A DNA stretch of 41,681 bases from an uncultured Bacteroidota bacterium. Its GTDB lineage: Bacteria > Bacteroidota > Bacteroidia > Bacteroidales > F082. The stretch lies in assembly GCA_913009685.1 (NCBI GenBank), contig CAJVXP010000020.1, forward strand, positions 1 to 41,681, written 5' to 3'. Below the pieces are notes generated by a model. That model searched no databases, had not been told where the DNA came from, and saw only the letters and a program-made list of their open reading frames with translations. How positions within the stretch are numbered: position 1 is the stretch's first letter; each line of letters opens with the position of its first letter. Positions 1 to 8,725 of this stretch are shown here, piece after piece. The position numbers and the translations under genes were made by a program.

Positions 1-196
1 CTATGGCTCTAAAGTTAAGGTTGATGTTTTCTTCAGAGGAAGATCGATTATTTATAAGGACAAGGGAGAATACATTTTGTTACGTTTCGCCCAGGAGTTG
101 GAAGATTACGCCAAAGTGGAACAACTTCCAAAGCTTGAAGGGAAACGGATGATCATGATTTTATCAGCAAAGAAATCAGATAAGAAATCAAATTAA
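1..196 (+). CDS. infC: Translation initiation factor IF-3, C-terminal part (5' end outside window)
   Basis: The window opens inside a frame that runs from base 2 to a TAA at 194-196, about 64 codons. The peptide contains the IF-3 C-terminal signatures [13 protein letters not shown] and [13 protein letters not shown]-3 binds the 30S subunit and checks initiator tRNA selection, and this domain carries the main ribosome-binding surface. The lysine-rich tail KKSDKKSN is ordinary for the family. rpmI and rplT follow in the same direction, which is the conserved infC-rpmI-rplT order, so the identification rests on both sequence and context. The N-terminal domain and the start codon lie upstream of the window. 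Confidence 0.95.
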   Translation, partial: YGSKVKVDVFFRGRSIIYKDKGEYILLRFAQELEDYAKVEQLPKLEGKRMIMILSAKKSDKKSN

Positions 197-235
197 AAAC
201 TAGTTATATTAACCATTAAAAAATCATTTTGAGCT

Positions 236-430
236 ATGCCAAAAATGAAAACAAAGTCCGGTGCAAAGAAGAGGTTCGTGCTGACGGGTTCCGGTAAAAT
301 CAAAAGGAAGCATGCGTACAAAAGTCACATTCTGACGAAGAAGTCAACCAAGCGTAAACGTAACTTAACTTACTTTACAATTATTGACAAAGCCGATGAA
401 AAGAACATTCGTCGCATGATTAAAGGGTAA
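236..430 (+). CDS. rpmI: Large ribosomal subunit protein bL35
   Basis: This 64-residue, very basic protein begins [14 protein letters not shown], the standard bL35 start, and continues with [20 protein letters not shown], the conserved rRNA-binding core. It is a late-assembling component of the 50S subunit. The length equals the usual 64-66 residues. It sits 39 bp after infC and 86 bp before rplT in the conserved translation operon. There is no clear Shine-Dalgarno sequence before the ATG, as is usual in Bacteroidota, where A/T-rich leaders are the rule. Confidence 0.97.
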   Translation: MPKMKTKSGAKKRFVLTGSGKIKRKHAYKSHILTKKSTKRKRNLTYFTIIDKADEKNIRRMIKG

Positions 431-451
431 TTAAATCAATTGTTTAATTTT

Positions 452-500
452 GTTATAGCCCTGTAAAGTTTCCCGGCAAGTGTATCGGGAACGCTATAAC
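452..500 (+). promoter_or_regulatory. Irregular stem-loop between rpmI and rplT, candidate bL20 autoregulatory site
   Basis: Bases 452-459 (GTTATAGC) pair perfectly with 493-500 (GCTATAAC). Directly inside, 468-475 pairs with 486-492 (CCCG with CGGG, plus flanking A/T pairs and one bulge). This leaves a one-sided 8-base bulge at 460-467 and a 10-base apical loop. The structure ends 16 bases before the rplT start codon. L20 is known to repress its own operon in E. coli and B. subtilis by binding leader structures that mimic its 23S rRNA site. Assigning that role here is inference from position and shape. Confidence 0.45.
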
Positions 501-516
501 GGAAAAATTTAAAAAA

Positions 517-861
517 ATGCCAAGATCAGTTAACACTGTTGCGTCAAGGGCGCGCAGAAAAAAGGTAATGAAAGAGGTCAAAGGACAATTTGGCCGCAGA
601 AAAAATGTCTGGACGGTTGCGAAAAACGCTTATGAAAAAGGCCTCTCTTATGCCTACCGTGACAGACGAACCAAAAAACGTAATTTCCGTGCACTGTGGA
701 TTCAGCGCATCAACGCAGGCGCCCGCCTTCACGGGATGTCATATTCGGAATTTATGGGAAAACTTCATGCAAAGGATATCAACCTGAACCGTAAGGTTCT
801 TGCCGACCTCGCCATGAACAATCCCGAAGCTTTTAAAGCCATTGTTGATGCTGTGAAATAA
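517..861 (+). CDS. rplT: Large ribosomal subunit protein bL20
   Basis: This 114-residue basic protein begins [19 protein letters not shown], with the long basic N-terminal helix (to about residue 60) that threads into 23S rRNA. The globular domain follows, with [20 protein letters not shown] and [10 protein letters not shown], both hallmark bL20 segments. bL20 is essential early in 50S assembly and acts as a translational repressor in model bacteria. Its length matches the family (about 114-120). It is the last gene of infC-rpmI-rplT and is followed by a strong hairpin terminator at 887-923. The stem-loop at 452-500 just upstream could couple its synthesis to ribosome assembly. Confidence 0.97.
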   Translation: MPRSVNTVASRARRKKVMKEVKGQFGRRKNVWTVAKNAYEKGLSYAYRDRRTKKRNFRALWIQRINAGARLHGMSYSEFMGKLHAKDINLNRKVLADLAMNNPEAFKAIVDAVK

Positions 862-886
862 ACAGATACAAAAAGCTTATATAAAA

Positions 887-923
887 AAAGCCTGTCTGAA
901 TTTCAGACGGGCTTTATTATTTT
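887..923. terminator. Bidirectional intrinsic terminator between rplT and the convergent nuo operon
   Basis: A 13-bp stem (887-899 with 903-915, one G-T wobble, 3-base loop) carries AAAGCC on the left and GGGCTTT on the right, followed by a T-rich stretch. The left flank is A-rich, so the same hairpin would end leftward transcription arriving from the gene at 965-1300. Confidence 0.9.
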
Positions 924-964
924 TAAATCTTTCCGTAATTTTCCGGAAAAAAGGCTTGCGGAGC

Positions 965-1300
965 TTATTTCTTTTTCAACTCCCAATAATAATCATTCTC
1001 CCCTTTTTTGATTCCCTCTGGCGACAACTGTAGCCAGTAAGCCGGCGTAACAATCTTATCATCAGGTGTTTTTAAACGGAGTTCGTAAACATAAATCACA
1101 GGGTTAAACAAAAGATCCGTAACCCCCATGGTGAAAGAGTTCCCTTCTTCATCGCTTTGTTCAACTTTAACATCAAAGCCGTTGTGTACCAATAGTTTCT
1201 TCAGAAATCCGGCCCTGCTTTTAGATACATTTTCTTCTACAAGGCTGCAACGAACTCCTTCTATTTCTTTTATGATATGTTTTCCCTGAGTTAAAGGCAT
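965..1300 (-). CDS. Conserved hypothetical protein at the end of the nuo operon
   Basis: This 111-residue soluble protein has no membrane segment, signal peptide or motif I can name. The N-terminal half (residues 9-50) looks like an alpha/beta unit (IKEIEGVRCSLVEENVSKS, then FLKKLLVHNGFDVKVEQS). The C-terminal half reads like beta strands with a PAYWLQLSP segment near residue 87. It starts 15 bp after nuoN on the same strand and lies before the shared terminator, so it is probably co-transcribed with complex I. A role in complex I assembly is possible but unsupported beyond position. Confidence 0.75.
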   Translation of the reverse strand: MPLTQGKHIIKEIEGVRCSLVEENVSKSRAGFLKKLLVHNGFDVKVEQSDEEGNSFTMGVTDLLFNPVIYVYELRLKTPDDKIVTPAYWLQLSPEGIKKGENDYYWELKKK

Positions 1301-1315
1301 TTGAAAAATATTAGA

Positions 1316-2740
1316 TTAAAAAAGAAGATGACTTACTGACATAATATATTCGAAAATGTCGCCGGCAAAACCGATAAAAAACATCCCCACAACGCATAGC
1401 AACAAGCTTAACCTCATAAAATTAGAACTGCGGAAATAGGGAATCGGATGGTTGTTTTTATTAATAAACATGGCTTTTACCACCATTAGATAATAGTACA
1501 ACGAAACGGTTGCATTAAGCACAGCAATTAATATCAGGATAAAGTATCCCTTGCTACCGGCGGAGGTAAACAAAAAGAATTTGCCGAAGAATCCGGCAAT
1601 CGGTGGAATTCCAGCCAACGAAAACAGCGCAAGCATCATAACAAGGCTTAGTTTGGGATTCGTTGAATAAAGTCCGTTGTAACCGGAAATTGTTTCCACA
1701 CCCGATGCATTGGAAATTGCCGAAGCTACCCCGAAAGCGCCAAGGTTGGTGAAAACATAAATCAATATAAAATAGACAACAGAAGTCATTCCCAAACTAC
1801 CTGTCCCCATAATACCCACCAGGATAAAACCTGCCTGAGCAATGGATGAAAAGGCCATGAAGCGTTTAATATTATCCTGGCGTAAGGCGAATAGGTTACC
1901 CACTGTCATGGTGAGTACAGCCAAAGCATAGAGGGCTGTTTCCCAAAGTTCGGTAACATTCTTAAAAACTTTATAAAGGATAATGGTAAGGATAAAAGCA
2001 GCTGCTCCTTTTGATACTACCGAAAGGTAAGCCGTAACATTCATCGGCGCACCTTCGTAAACATCGGCCGTCCATAAATGGAAGGGAACCAATGAAATTT
2101 TAAATCCCATACCGCTGACAAAGAAAATGAATCCTAAGATAATAAGCGGAGAAGCGGTGATGTTTTTGGCAACATCGGAAAAATAGATGGAACCGGTTGC
2201 TCCGTAAATTAAGGAAATTCCGAAAAGCAGCACTCCTGAGGATATAGCCGAAAGCAAAATAAGCTTCACCCCTGCTTCTGCCGAACGGCTTTTGTATCTG
2301 TCGAAAGCTACCAGACCGGCAATGGGAATAGAAGCCGTTTCCAGTCCAACAAAGAAAGTCAGAAAGTCACCAGAAGAAACCATGAAATCCATCCCCAACA
2401 GTGTTAAGATGATTAACACGAAAAATTCGCCTATCTTTTCTGCGTTTTCTGCCTTTTTCAGGTAGCCATCCGATTGCAGGAAAACAATGAGAACGGCCAT
2501 ATTTAAAATATCCTTAAAAAGATCCGTCAGCGCATTCCCCTGAAATGCTCCGCCGAAAAGGACTCCCGGTTTTACGGGAAGAAAGCCAATCAACATCGAG
2601 AGTGCAAAAAGCACTAATGAGAATTTGATCAGATAGGTTTTCTTTTCACCACTAGTAAAGAGATCTACCATCAATATGATTAATGCAACCACCAGTAGAA
2701 GTATTTCATGGCGCATAAGCAAGATATATCTAAAGTCCAT
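1316..2740 (-). CDS. nuoN: Complex I (NADH-quinone oxidoreductase-type) subunit N, antiporter-like
   Basis: This 474-residue polytopic membrane protein has about 14 hydrophobic segments and is one of the three antiporter-like proton-pumping subunits of complex I. It retains the key charges of the family: a glutamate in FFVGLETASIPIAGL and a lysine in GMGFKISLVPFHLW, followed by DVYEGAPMNVTAYLSVVSK. Its length fits NuoN (about 480). It is the last nuo gene of the operon, 39 bp downstream of nuoM, and begins with ATG at 2738-2740. Confidence 0.95.
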   Translation of the reverse strand: MDFRYILLMRHEILLLVVALIILMVDLFTSGEKKTYLIKFSLVLFALSMLIGFLPVKPGVLFGGAFQGNALTDLFKDILNMAVLIVFLQSDGYLKKAENAEKIGEFFVLIILTLLGMDFMVSSGDFLTFFVGLETASIPIAGLVAFDRYKSRSAEAGVKLILLSAISSGVLLFGISLIYGATGSIYFSDVAKNITASPLIILGFIFFVSGMGFKISLVPFHLWTADVYEGAPMNVTAYLSVVSKGAAAFILTIILYKVFKNVTELWETALYALAVLTMTVGNLFALRQDNIKRFMAFSSIAQAGFILVGIMGTGSLGMTSVVYFILIYVFTNLGAFGVASAISNASGVETISGYNGLYSTNPKLSLVMMLALFSLAGIPPIAGFFGKFFLFTSAGSKGYFILILIAVLNATVSLYYYLMVVKAMFINKNNHPIPYFRSSNFMRLSLLLCVVGMFFIGFAGDIFEYIMSVSHLLF

Positions 2741-2779
2741 TATTCCTGATATTTATTACGTATCTTTTTCAAATTCAAT

Positions 2780-4282
2780 TTAATGCAAATAAGCTGTGAG
2801 TCTTTCCATAATAGGATGCAGACTGTTCAAAATAGTATCGGAGAGCCACAACGGCAAAATGCCTATCCCTACAACGGCAATCACCAGAGTAATTGTACTT
2901 AGCTTTTCAGACCAGGTGGCATCTTTAAGATGCAGATGAGCCTCATTTTTAATAGGTCCCAAAAGAATTTTCCCCACAACACGGAGGATATAAACTGCTG
3001 TAATAACAATGGAGGAAACAACTATTACAGAGGCAACGCGATGGAATAAATCCGAATGCTGGAAAGCGCCGACAAAAATCGTCATTTCAGCTACAAAGCC
3101 ACTAAAACCCGGCAAACCGAGCGATGCAAAACCGGCGATCATATAGGTGACAGCGAGGAAAGGCATAACTTTCATAAGGCCTCCCATTTCCCTGATATCG
3201 CGTGTATGGGTACGTCCGTATATCATACCAATCAGAGCAAAGAACAGTGCCGTAACCAGACCGTGAGAAATCATCTGCAAAATAGCACCGTCCATTGAAA
3301 TTTTATTCAACATTAAAAGTGCAAAAAGGATAAGCCCCACATGGCTAACCGAGGAATAAGCATTGATAAACTTCAGGTCTTTTTGCATGATAGCACCTAA
3401 AGCTCCATAAACCACACTGATTGATGTCAGAATAATGAATATCCATGCCAGCTGGGTGGCAGCCTGGGGCATGAGGTAAATAGCGACACGGAAACAACCG
3501 TAAGCCCCCAGCTTCATCAATACACCGGCATGAAGCATTGACACTGCCGTAGGTGCAGAAGCATGACCACTCGGTGACCATGTGTGAAGGGGGAAAAGTG
3601 CCGCCAGTACACCGAAGCCAACAAATGTAAGTGGAAAAAAGAAACGCTGAGCGGCAATGGGCATATGTATTTTAGCAATCTGAAGGATATTAAAAGTATA
3701 AGCGCCGCCGTTGGGAGCCGAATTAAAATAGATTCCGAGAATCCCTACCAAAAGGAGTGCCGAGCCACCCATCAGCATTAGGGTAAGCTTCATGGCCGAG
3801 GCTTCTTTTGGCCCACTTCCCCATATCCCGATGAGCAGATACATGGGGATTACCGCTAACTCGTAAAAGAGAAACATGGTAAACAAATCGAGTGAAATGA
3901 AAAAACCAAAAACTCCTGTGGCAAGTAAGATAAGAGAGATAAAAAACTCACGCGAAAGGAATTCCATCTGCCACGAGGCAAAGACTCCCGCAAAAATAAC
4001 AATAGCCGTCAGGGCTATCATCGCGACAGCAATACCATCCACGCCGACGAAATAATGAATATTTAAACTGGGATACCAGCTATAATCAGCCGTTAGCACC
4101 ATCTCATGCAGGTTTCCGGCTCCGCGAATTGAGAGATAATAAAGCACCAGGAAAACTGCAAGAAGCAACTGTATCCCCATTCCCACAGCCGACACCAGCC
4201 GAGCTCCTTTAAGATCTCTGGTAAACAAGATTCCCGTAATTGTCAAAACAGGAACCAACACAAATAGACTCAGAAAATTCAC
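2780..4282 (-). CDS. nuoM: Complex I subunit M, antiporter-like, with a non-canonical pumping site
   Basis: This 500-residue antiporter-like subunit has about 14 membrane segments. The conserved glutamate is present (E141 in FYELAVIPMYLLIG), as are PLHTW (231-235), the SAPTAVSMLHAG stretch and the later lysine in LMKLGAYG. By eye the position of the transmembrane-7 lysine (K234 in E. coli NuoM, context GFAVKVP) is Leu226 here (GFGVLAALFPLHTW), and the following PDAH is PSGH. The start appears to be GTG (4280-4282), as no ATG lies nearby in frame. It sits between nuoL (60 bp) and nuoN (39 bp). Confidence 0.94.
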   Translation of the reverse strand: MNFLSLFVLVPVLTITGILFTRDLKGARLVSAVGMGIQLLLAVFLVLYYLSIRGAGNLHEMVLTADYSWYPSLNIHYFVGVDGIAVAMIALTAIVIFAGVFASWQMEFLSREFFISLILLATGVFGFFISLDLFTMFLFYELAVIPMYLLIGIWGSGPKEASAMKLTLMLMGGSALLLVGILGIYFNSAPNGGAYTFNILQIAKIHMPIAAQRFFFPLTFVGFGVLAALFPLHTWSPSGHASAPTAVSMLHAGVLMKLGAYGCFRVAIYLMPQAATQLAWIFIILTSISVVYGALGAIMQKDLKFINAYSSVSHVGLILFALLMLNKISMDGAILQMISHGLVTALFFALIGMIYGRTHTRDIREMGGLMKVMPFLAVTYMIAGFASLGLPGFSGFVAEMTIFVGAFQHSDLFHRVASVIVVSSIVITAVYILRVVGKILLGPIKNEAHLHLKDATWSEKLSTITLVIAVVGIGILPLWLSDTILNSLHPIMERLTAYLH

Positions 4283-4342
4283 CTGTTATATCTTTTAAAT
4301 TAAAACTTCGTTCATCTTTTTCAAATTATTTATCCACCCCTT

Positions 4343-6265
4343 TTAATGGTACCCCAAAGAGTACAGTAAGAGAAGAGCCAACAGTACTGAACCGGCAACA
4401 AAAACAAAAGCATATTGCTGAAGCTCACCGGATTGCAGATTTTTTATTTTATAAGAGATTTTCATTGTTACTGTACCGATACCAATCATAAACGCATCCA
4501 CTACGTTGCGGTCGAACCATGCAATTGGCTTGGCTATACGGTTGAAAATTATCTTTTTGGTAACAAAGAGATAAACCTCGTCAACATAGAATTTGTTGAA
4601 TGTGGTGGTGTAAAGCACACCCATTCTTTTGGCGATTCTGGCAGGCATCTCGTTCTCTTTTTTGTACAATATCCAGGCTACCGCTATTCCAACCAAGCCA
4701 ATGGCTACAGAAGGCAGGGAGACCATAATGTCCATCCCCTCAGCAAAAGGCTTCATATTGGAAGTTACAAAATCATGAAAAGGAATGAACCCTCCAAAAG
4801 TAGCACCCAGCGCCATAATAATTAACGGAATAGCCATATTCCAGGGAGCTTCGTGGGGCTTGTGCTCATATTTTGTCTCTTTTCCCCAGAAAATGTTAAA
4901 GTATATACGGAAAATATAGAATGATGTAATCCCGGCAGTAATATATTCCACATAAAACAGTAGTTTATTGGAATTAAATGCCGCTACCAAAATTTCATCT
5001 TTACTAAAGAAGCCTGCAAAAGGAGGAATTCCCGATATGGCAAGACACGCTGCAAGAAAAGTAAAATGAGTGATGGGCATATACTTTCGTAAGCCGCCCA
5101 TGTCTTTCATCATGTTTGAGTGCACAGAATGAATGATAGCACCGGCGCCCAAAAAGAGGAGACCCTTAAACATAGCGTGTGTAAACAGATGAAACATAGC
5201 AGCCGTAAATCCCAGCCCGGCTTTACCACCATAGCCCGAAACGCCAAGAGCCACCATCATGTAGCCAATCTGCGATAAGGTAGAATAGGCCAGAACCCGC
5301 TTGATATCGTTTTGAGTAATGGCGATGATAGCAGCAAAAAGAGAGGTAAAACCACCCACATAACCAATAAAAAGCAACACATCAGGCGCCTGGAAATGAT
5401 AAATAGGAAACAGCCTGGCGACGAGAAAGACACCGGCTACTACCATGGTGGCAGCATGTATTAACGCCGACACGGGAGTAGGACCTTCCATGGCATCGGG
5501 GAGCCAGATATGAAGTGGAAACATGGCAGATTTACCCGCAGCGCCCATAAAAATAAGGCTCATAGTCCAGGTAATACCTGAAATTCCAAGAAAGCTCACT
5601 CCGGCAAGTCCGACAAACAGATTTGTTCCGGGCTGATTAAGTTTTACAAAGTCAAAAGTACCTGTATAATAGGATAACAAAAGTATCCCGATTAAAAAAC
5701 CGAGATCGGCAAAGCGGGTGACAATAAAAGCTTTTTTGGCCGCTGCAACAGCAGAAGGTTTATCGTAATAAAAGCCAATAAGCAGAAAGGAAGAAACGCC
5801 CACCAGTTCCCAGAAAATATATATCTGAAAAATATTAGTAGCCAGCACCACGCCAAGCATTGCAAAAGTAAAGAGGGACAAAAAGGCATAGAACCGCTGA
5901 AATCCTTTTTCACCTTTCATATATCCCAGGCTGTAAATATGCACCATGAAAGAGACTGTGGTTACTACCACAAGCATCATGATGGCAATGGGATCTAACA
6001 ACACGCCCATGTGAATTTGCAAAGTGCTGGTAAACGAAAGCCAGAGCATGTTGATTGGAATAATGGTATGATAACCACTTGCAGAGGCTGTTAAAAAGAA
6101 ATACTGGTAGGCCGCAAACAACGACAGGAAAAAAGAGATTCCCAAGCCTATGGTTCCTATTACCCCCGAAACAATTGGCTTCCACTTCATCCCCAGCAAT
6201 CCTGTGACAAGAAAAACTAACAGTGGAATTAACGGAATTAATATTGTATATGAGAAATCAGTCAT
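4343..6265 (-). CDS. nuoL: Complex I subunit L, distal antiporter-like subunit with lateral helix
   Basis: This 640-residue protein is the largest complex I membrane subunit and forms the far end of the membrane arm with a long lateral helix near its C-terminus. Pumping residues are intact: E153 in FWELVGVSSFLLIG, K245 in GAAGKSAMFPLHIWLPDAME, and the signature GPTPVSALIHAATMV at 261-275. The C-terminal part (about 520-640) contains amphipathic and terminal hydrophobic helices. Length is typical (about 610-640). It starts with ATG 14 bp after nuoK and is followed by nuoM. Confidence 0.96.
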   Translation of the reverse strand: MTDFSYTILIPLIPLLVFLVTGLLGMKWKPIVSGVIGTIGLGISFFLSLFAAYQYFFLTASASGYHTIIPINMLWLSFTSTLQIHMGVLLDPIAIMMLVVVTTVSFMVHIYSLGYMKGEKGFQRFYAFLSLFTFAMLGVVLATNIFQIYIFWELVGVSSFLLIGFYYDKPSAVAAAKKAFIVTRFADLGFLIGILLLSYYTGTFDFVKLNQPGTNLFVGLAGVSFLGISGITWTMSLIFMGAAGKSAMFPLHIWLPDAMEGPTPVSALIHAATMVVAGVFLVARLFPIYHFQAPDVLLFIGYVGGFTSLFAAIIAITQNDIKRVLAYSTLSQIGYMMVALGVSGYGGKAGLGFTAAMFHLFTHAMFKGLLFLGAGAIIHSVHSNMMKDMGGLRKYMPITHFTFLAACLAISGIPPFAGFFSKDEILVAAFNSNKLLFYVEYITAGITSFYIFRIYFNIFWGKETKYEHKPHEAPWNMAIPLIIMALGATFGGFIPFHDFVTSNMKPFAEGMDIMVSLPSVAIGLVGIAVAWILYKKENEMPARIAKRMGVLYTTTFNKFYVDEVYLFVTKKIIFNRIAKPIAWFDRNVVDAFMIGIGTVTMKISYKIKNLQSGELQQYAFVFVAGSVLLALLLLYSLGYH

Positions 6266-6279
6266 GGTAAAAACGGTTT

Positions 6280-6597
6280 TTAATATTTCATTTCGTTCAC
6301 GTTATCTGCTTCAATATTGTGGATTCGCCGATAAATGTTAATAATGAGGGCTATTGCCACAGAAGCTTCTGCCGCAGCAATACCTACAATAAAAAGCGAA
6401 AAAAAATGTCCCTGTAACTGGTCGGGATAGAGATACCGGTTAAAAACCAAAAAGTTAATTCCCACCGAATTTAGGATCAGCTCCACCGACAACAAAATGG
6501 TAATCAGATTCTGGCGGATTATGAAGCCCGCAATTCCAATAAAAAACATGAGGGTGCTGACAATAAGAAAATAATAAATTGATATTCCCTGTATCAT
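6280..6597 (-). CDS. nuoK: Complex I subunit K
   Basis: This 105-residue protein has three membrane helices and the two buried glutamates of the family: E39 (LLSVELILNSVGINF) and E77 (GIAAAEASVAIAL). These correspond to E. coli NuoK E36 and E72, which lie on the central hydrophilic axis and are needed for energy coupling. Its ATG overlaps the nuoJ stop by 4 bases (6594-6597), consistent with translational coupling. Length is normal. Confidence 0.96.
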   Translation of the reverse strand: MIQGISIYYFLIVSTLMFFIGIAGFIIRQNLITILLSVELILNSVGINFLVFNRYLYPDQLQGHFFSLFIVGIAAAEASVAIALIINIYRRIHNIEADNVNEMKY

Positions 6598-7124
6598 AAT
6601 ATATCTGATTTTTGATTTTTTTCCTTTTTGACGATAACAATAGCAGCAATCATTGCGGCGAGCAACAAAACACTGATAACCTCGAAGGACAAAACGTAGC
6701 CGTTTTTTCCTAAACCGAGAAGTTGATTTCCGATAAGGTGCATATCAACCGGTACCGTTTTCACATCTGCGCCTTTCACAAAATCATGCGAAAGCAACGT
6801 CCATAAAGTCAGGGCACCACCCACAATCAGTGCGGAAATTCCCATCCACAACTTCCAGGGAGCAGGCTTTTTGAACTTCTCGCTGATATGGCTGGTAAGC
6901 AGAATACTAAAAATAATTAAAACTACAATGCCACCTGCATAAAGTGTGAGTTGTACCGCTGCAAGAAACTGATAATTCAGCAAAAAGTAAAAGCCTGCCG
7001 TGGCCACCAGCACAAACAAAAGATATACTGCCGCTCTGAGCATTTTCCGGGAAGTTATCGTTAACACCGAGAACGTCAGAATAATGCCCGATAGCAAATA
7101 GAACATGAGAACATTCAGCGTCAT
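6594..7124 (-). CDS. nuoJ: Complex I subunit J
   Basis: This 176-residue protein has five predicted membrane helices. The characteristic third helix LYAGGIVVLIIFSILL holds the pi-bulge region (YAGG) linked to coupling in other complex I structures. It is followed by a hydrophilic loop (KKPAPWKLW) and ends with LLLAAMIAAIVIVKKEK, typical of NuoJ. It overlaps nuoI and nuoK by 4 bases at each end (7121-7124 and 6594-6597), indicating tight operon organisation. Confidence 0.95.
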   Translation of the reverse strand: MTLNVLMFYLLSGIILTFSVLTITSRKMLRAAVYLLFVLVATAGFYFLLNYQFLAAVQLTLYAGGIVVLIIFSILLTSHISEKFKKPAPWKLWMGISALIVGGALTLWTLLSHDFVKGADVKTVPVDMHLIGNQLLGLGKNGYVLSFEVISVLLLAAMIAAIVIVKKEKNQKSDIL

Positions 7125-7606
7125 GATTTAACCTCCTTCTTTTTTAGTGATGAACCCGGTTTGTTTAAAACCTTGTTCAATTTTGACCTGTCAAATACGG
7201 CATGTTCGAAATCCTGTCCCCATGCCAGGGCATTAGAAGGACATGTTTTGATGCACAGCTCACAAAACGTACACATCGCCAGGTGATAAATGTGTTTATC
7301 AATCACACGCACCATTTTACCTTCCTCATTGGGAGTTCTTTTGGTAATGATTTCGATAGAGCCGTTAGGACAATTAACCTCACATATTCCACATCCGGTA
7401 CAACGGTGTTGGTTGTTTTCGTCATGGGGCATGATAACCTCTCCTTTGAACCGTTCTTCCATTTTCAGTGTAGCCCGGTTCTCCGGATACTGTTCCGTTA
7501 CAATTTCGCCGGGACTCACAAAATATTTCCCGGTTACCCGCATTCCCGCCCATAAAGAGCGAACCCCTTTATAAATGTCGGTAAAATATTCTATAATACT
7601 ATTCAT
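7121..7606 (-). CDS. nuoI: Complex I subunit I, 2x[4Fe-4S] ferredoxin-like subunit
   Basis: This 161-residue peripheral subunit passes electrons through clusters N6a and N6b toward NuoB. Both [4Fe-4S] motifs are intact: C69, C72, C75, C79 (CTGCGICEVNCP) and C112, C115, C118, C122 (CTFCELCIKTCP). The N-terminal amphipathic region (YKGVRSLWAGMRVTGKYF) is where NuoI contacts the membrane arm. As nuoE, nuoF and nuoG are absent from the operon, NuoI would be the outermost iron-sulfur subunit and the likely entry point for electrons from an unknown donor. Confidence 0.96.
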   Translation of the reverse strand: MNSIIEYFTDIYKGVRSLWAGMRVTGKYFVSPGEIVTEQYPENRATLKMEERFKGEVIMPHDENNQHRCTGCGICEVNCPNGSIEIITKRTPNEEGKMVRVIDKHIYHLAMCTFCELCIKTCPSNALAWGQDFEHAVFDRSKLNKVLNKPGSSLKKKEVKS

Positions 7607-7625
7607 TTCTATTCAATATTTTCAA

Positions 7626-8714
7626 TTAAAAATACCAACCCATCAGTACTACAAAAGAGATGAGCACGATGTTCAGCAAGCTCAATGGCAAGAGGTATTT
7701 CCATTCCAGCTTTAGTAGTTGGTCGATGCGCAAACGCGGGAAAGTCCATTTGAACCACATGATTAAATAGATAATAAAAAAGGTCTTTCCGAAAAACCAG
7801 ATAATGGAAGGAATGAAATCCATCACGCGGTTAAAAGCTTCCCAATGACCAATGTGGAGCGGCATCCAACCCCCGAAAAACAGTGTTGCCGCAATGGCAG
7901 CCACAATAAACATATTGATGTATTCGGCCAAAAAGAAGAAAGCAAATTTAATACCCGAATATTCAGTATGGAAACCGGCAGTAAGTTCCGACTCTGCTTC
8001 GGCAAGGTCGAAGGGGCCACGATTGATTTCGGCCGTACTCGCAATCAAATAAATGACGAAAGCAATAAGAGCCGGAATATGTCCTTTAAAGATCCACCAG
8101 CCGTTGGCCTGACTCTCCACGATAGTTGATAATTGCATTGAACCCGAGAAAACCACCACAGCGAGCAATGACAACCCAACCGAGAGTTCATAGCTCACTA
8201 TCTGGGCACCACTTCGCATGGCGCCAATGAGCGAATATTTGCTGTTGCTGGACCAACCGGCAATCAACACTCCTACAATCCCCAAAGAGGAAACGGCAAT
8301 AATGTAAAAAATTCCGATATTAAAATCAATGGCCTGCAATCCTTTGGCAAAAGGCAAAGCGGCCATGGCCATAAATGAGGCAATAATCACAATAAAAGGA
8401 GCCAGATTAAACAGAAAATTATCGGCATTTTTAATGGGTATTAACTCTTTGGTAACCAGTTTTATAAAGTCGGCAACAGTTTGAAAAATACCCCACTTCC
8501 CTACCCTGTTGGGTCCGATACGGTTTTGCATCACCGCACAAACCTTGCGTTCAAGATAAACGAGGAACAGACCAAGTAATGCATAAAATGCCAGAAATAA
8601 CAATCCGATTAGGACAAGTTCAGCTGCAACAGCAAGCCAGGGTGCCATAATAGCATGCAGACTTTTGTCAATGTATGTTGTTAAGGTTGAAAAACTATAA
8701 ATATCCAGTATCAT
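7626..8714 (-). CDS. nuoH: Complex I subunit H, quinone-site membrane anchor
   Basis: This 362-residue protein has eight or nine membrane helices and forms the floor of the quinone chamber, linking the redox and pumping arms. Signatures are present: [20 protein letters not shown] (residues about 55-74), then [17 protein letters not shown], and [20 protein letters not shown] with the acidic cluster of the E-channel. The C-terminal [20 protein letters not shown] motif is also typical. It follows nuoD by 11 bp, whereas 14-subunit operons carry nuoE, F and G in that gap. Confidence 0.96.
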   Translation of the reverse strand: MILDIYSFSTLTTYIDKSLHAIMAPWLAVAAELVLIGLLFLAFYALLGLFLVYLERKVCAVMQNRIGPNRVGKWGIFQTVADFIKLVTKELIPIKNADNFLFNLAPFIVIIASFMAMAALPFAKGLQAIDFNIGIFYIIAVSSLGIVGVLIAGWSSNSKYSLIGAMRSGAQIVSYELSVGLSLLAVVVFSGSMQLSTIVESQANGWWIFKGHIPALIAFVIYLIASTAEINRGPFDLAEAESELTAGFHTEYSGIKFAFFFLAEYINMFIVAAIAATLFFGGWMPLHIGHWEAFNRVMDFIPSIIWFFGKTFFIIYLIMWFKWTFPRLRIDQLLKLEWKYLLPLSLLNIVLISFVVLMGWYF

Positions 8715-8725
8715 ATTTTTCAGGT

